Assembly (NCBI GenBank): GCA_902806365.1
Contig: CADCWJ010000264.1
Span: 1-5,702 of the forward strand
Direction of reading: 5' to 3'
DNA length: 5,702 nt
From: an uncultured Thermomicrobiales bacterium
GTDB lineage: Bacteria; Chloroflexota; Chloroflexia; Thermomicrobiales; UBA6265
Shown here: piece after piece, positions 5,424-5,702 of the stretch
How the letters are laid out: every line of letters starts with the position of its first letter
How positions within the stretch are numbered: the stretch's first letter is position 1
Translations under genes and position numbers: made by a program
Notes under the pieces: generated by a model
Told to the model about the DNA's origin: nothing
What the model saw: the letters and a program-made list of their open reading frames with translations, nothing else
The model's database searches: none

Positions 5424-5702
5424 CTATTGGGATTTGCGGGGGTCGAGGGCGTCGCGAAGACCATCGCCGATGTAGTTGATCGAGAGCACGGTCAGGAAGA
5501 TCAGGGTACCGGGGATCAGCGCCTCGTGCGGGTAGATCGGCAGGTAATCCTTGGCCTGCGACAGCATCTGGCCCCAGGTTGGGACATCCGACGGGAATCC
5601 GAGCCCCAGGAACGAGAGCGCCGATTCGGTGATGATCGCGCTGCCGATCTCCAGCGTCGCGGCGACGATGATCGGGCTCAGCACGTTGGGGAGGATGTGA
5701 CG
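5424..5702 (-). CDS. DppC/OppC-type peptide ABC transporter permease, C-terminal fragment
   Basis: The last 92 residues of an inner-membrane permease of a dipeptide/oligopeptide (or nickel) importer; the gene enters from beyond the right edge. The fragment opens with RHILPNVLSPIIV, the end of the EAA loop that contacts the ATPase. It continues through the hydrophobic stretch IIVAATLEIGSAIITESALS (residues 11-30) with FLGLGFP after it. A PTWGQML motif follows (41-47), then the last membrane helix (about 61-78), and the tail ends DGLRDALDPRKSQ. SALSFLGLG, PxWGxML and GDGLRDALDPR are hallmarks of the DppC/OppC branch rather than DppB. The GTG at 5684 is internal, not a start, because the reading frame and family similarity continue to the window edge. 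It is probably the last or a late gene of a leftward transporter operon, sharing the terminator region with the regulator. The peptide or other substrate cannot be assigned. Confidence 0.92.
   Translation of the reverse strand, partial: RHILPNVLSPIIVAATLEIGSAIITESALSFLGLGFPSDVPTWGQMLSQAKDYLPIYPHEALIPGTLIFLTVLSINYIGDGLRDALDPRKSQ

Noticed and set aside
1..5702. tRNA, rRNA, CRISPR array, insertion sequence or phage elements
   Set aside because: No cloverleaf with a CCA end, no spaced repeat array, no transposase motif and no terminal inverted repeats were seen on either strand.

Overview
The window is a GC-rich bacterial stretch with tightly packed genes, short or overlapping junctions and GTG as well as ATG starts. 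Two features suggest a Chloroflexota (Thermomicrobia-like) or actinobacterial source: the high GC, and the style of the ABC-2 permeases, with an RGYSHYDGER stretch before the first membrane segment. This is inference from general resemblance, not a marker gene.

Left part (1-3165, minus strand). Four genes lie head to tail and read leftwards: ATPase 1 (3165 to 2173), permease 1 (2186 to 1248), ATPase 2 (1235 to 213) and permease 2 (from 210, running off the left edge). They look like one operon for two ABC-2-type exporters, or for one exporter built from two ATPase/permease pairs. Every junction either overlaps or has a gap of at most 12 bases, and each downstream start has a Shine-Dalgarno-like sequence inside or at the end of the preceding gene. 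The substrate cannot be read from the sequence.

Middle (3166-3581). This is a divergent intergenic region of about 416 bases with no convincing gene. It holds a possible rightward promoter near 3469-3497 and several short inverted and direct repeats that could be operators.

Right part (3582-5335, plus strand). An HtrA-like serine protease with a C-terminal PDZ domain is followed by a NarL/LuxR-type regulator, probably in one transcript. The protease keeps its catalytic triad but has no visible signal peptide or membrane anchor. The regulator has a normal C-terminal helix-turn-helix. Its receiver domain has lost the acidic pocket, the phospho-acceptor Asp (Glu instead), the switch Thr/Ser and the conserved Lys. 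It therefore probably does not act as a classical phosphorylated response regulator. This protease/pseudo-receiver pair is the most interesting part of the window.

Right edge. A perfect 13-bp hairpin at 5357-5385 separates the regulator from a converging gene that enters from the right, the C-terminal part of a DppC/OppC-type peptide-transporter permease (stop at 5424).
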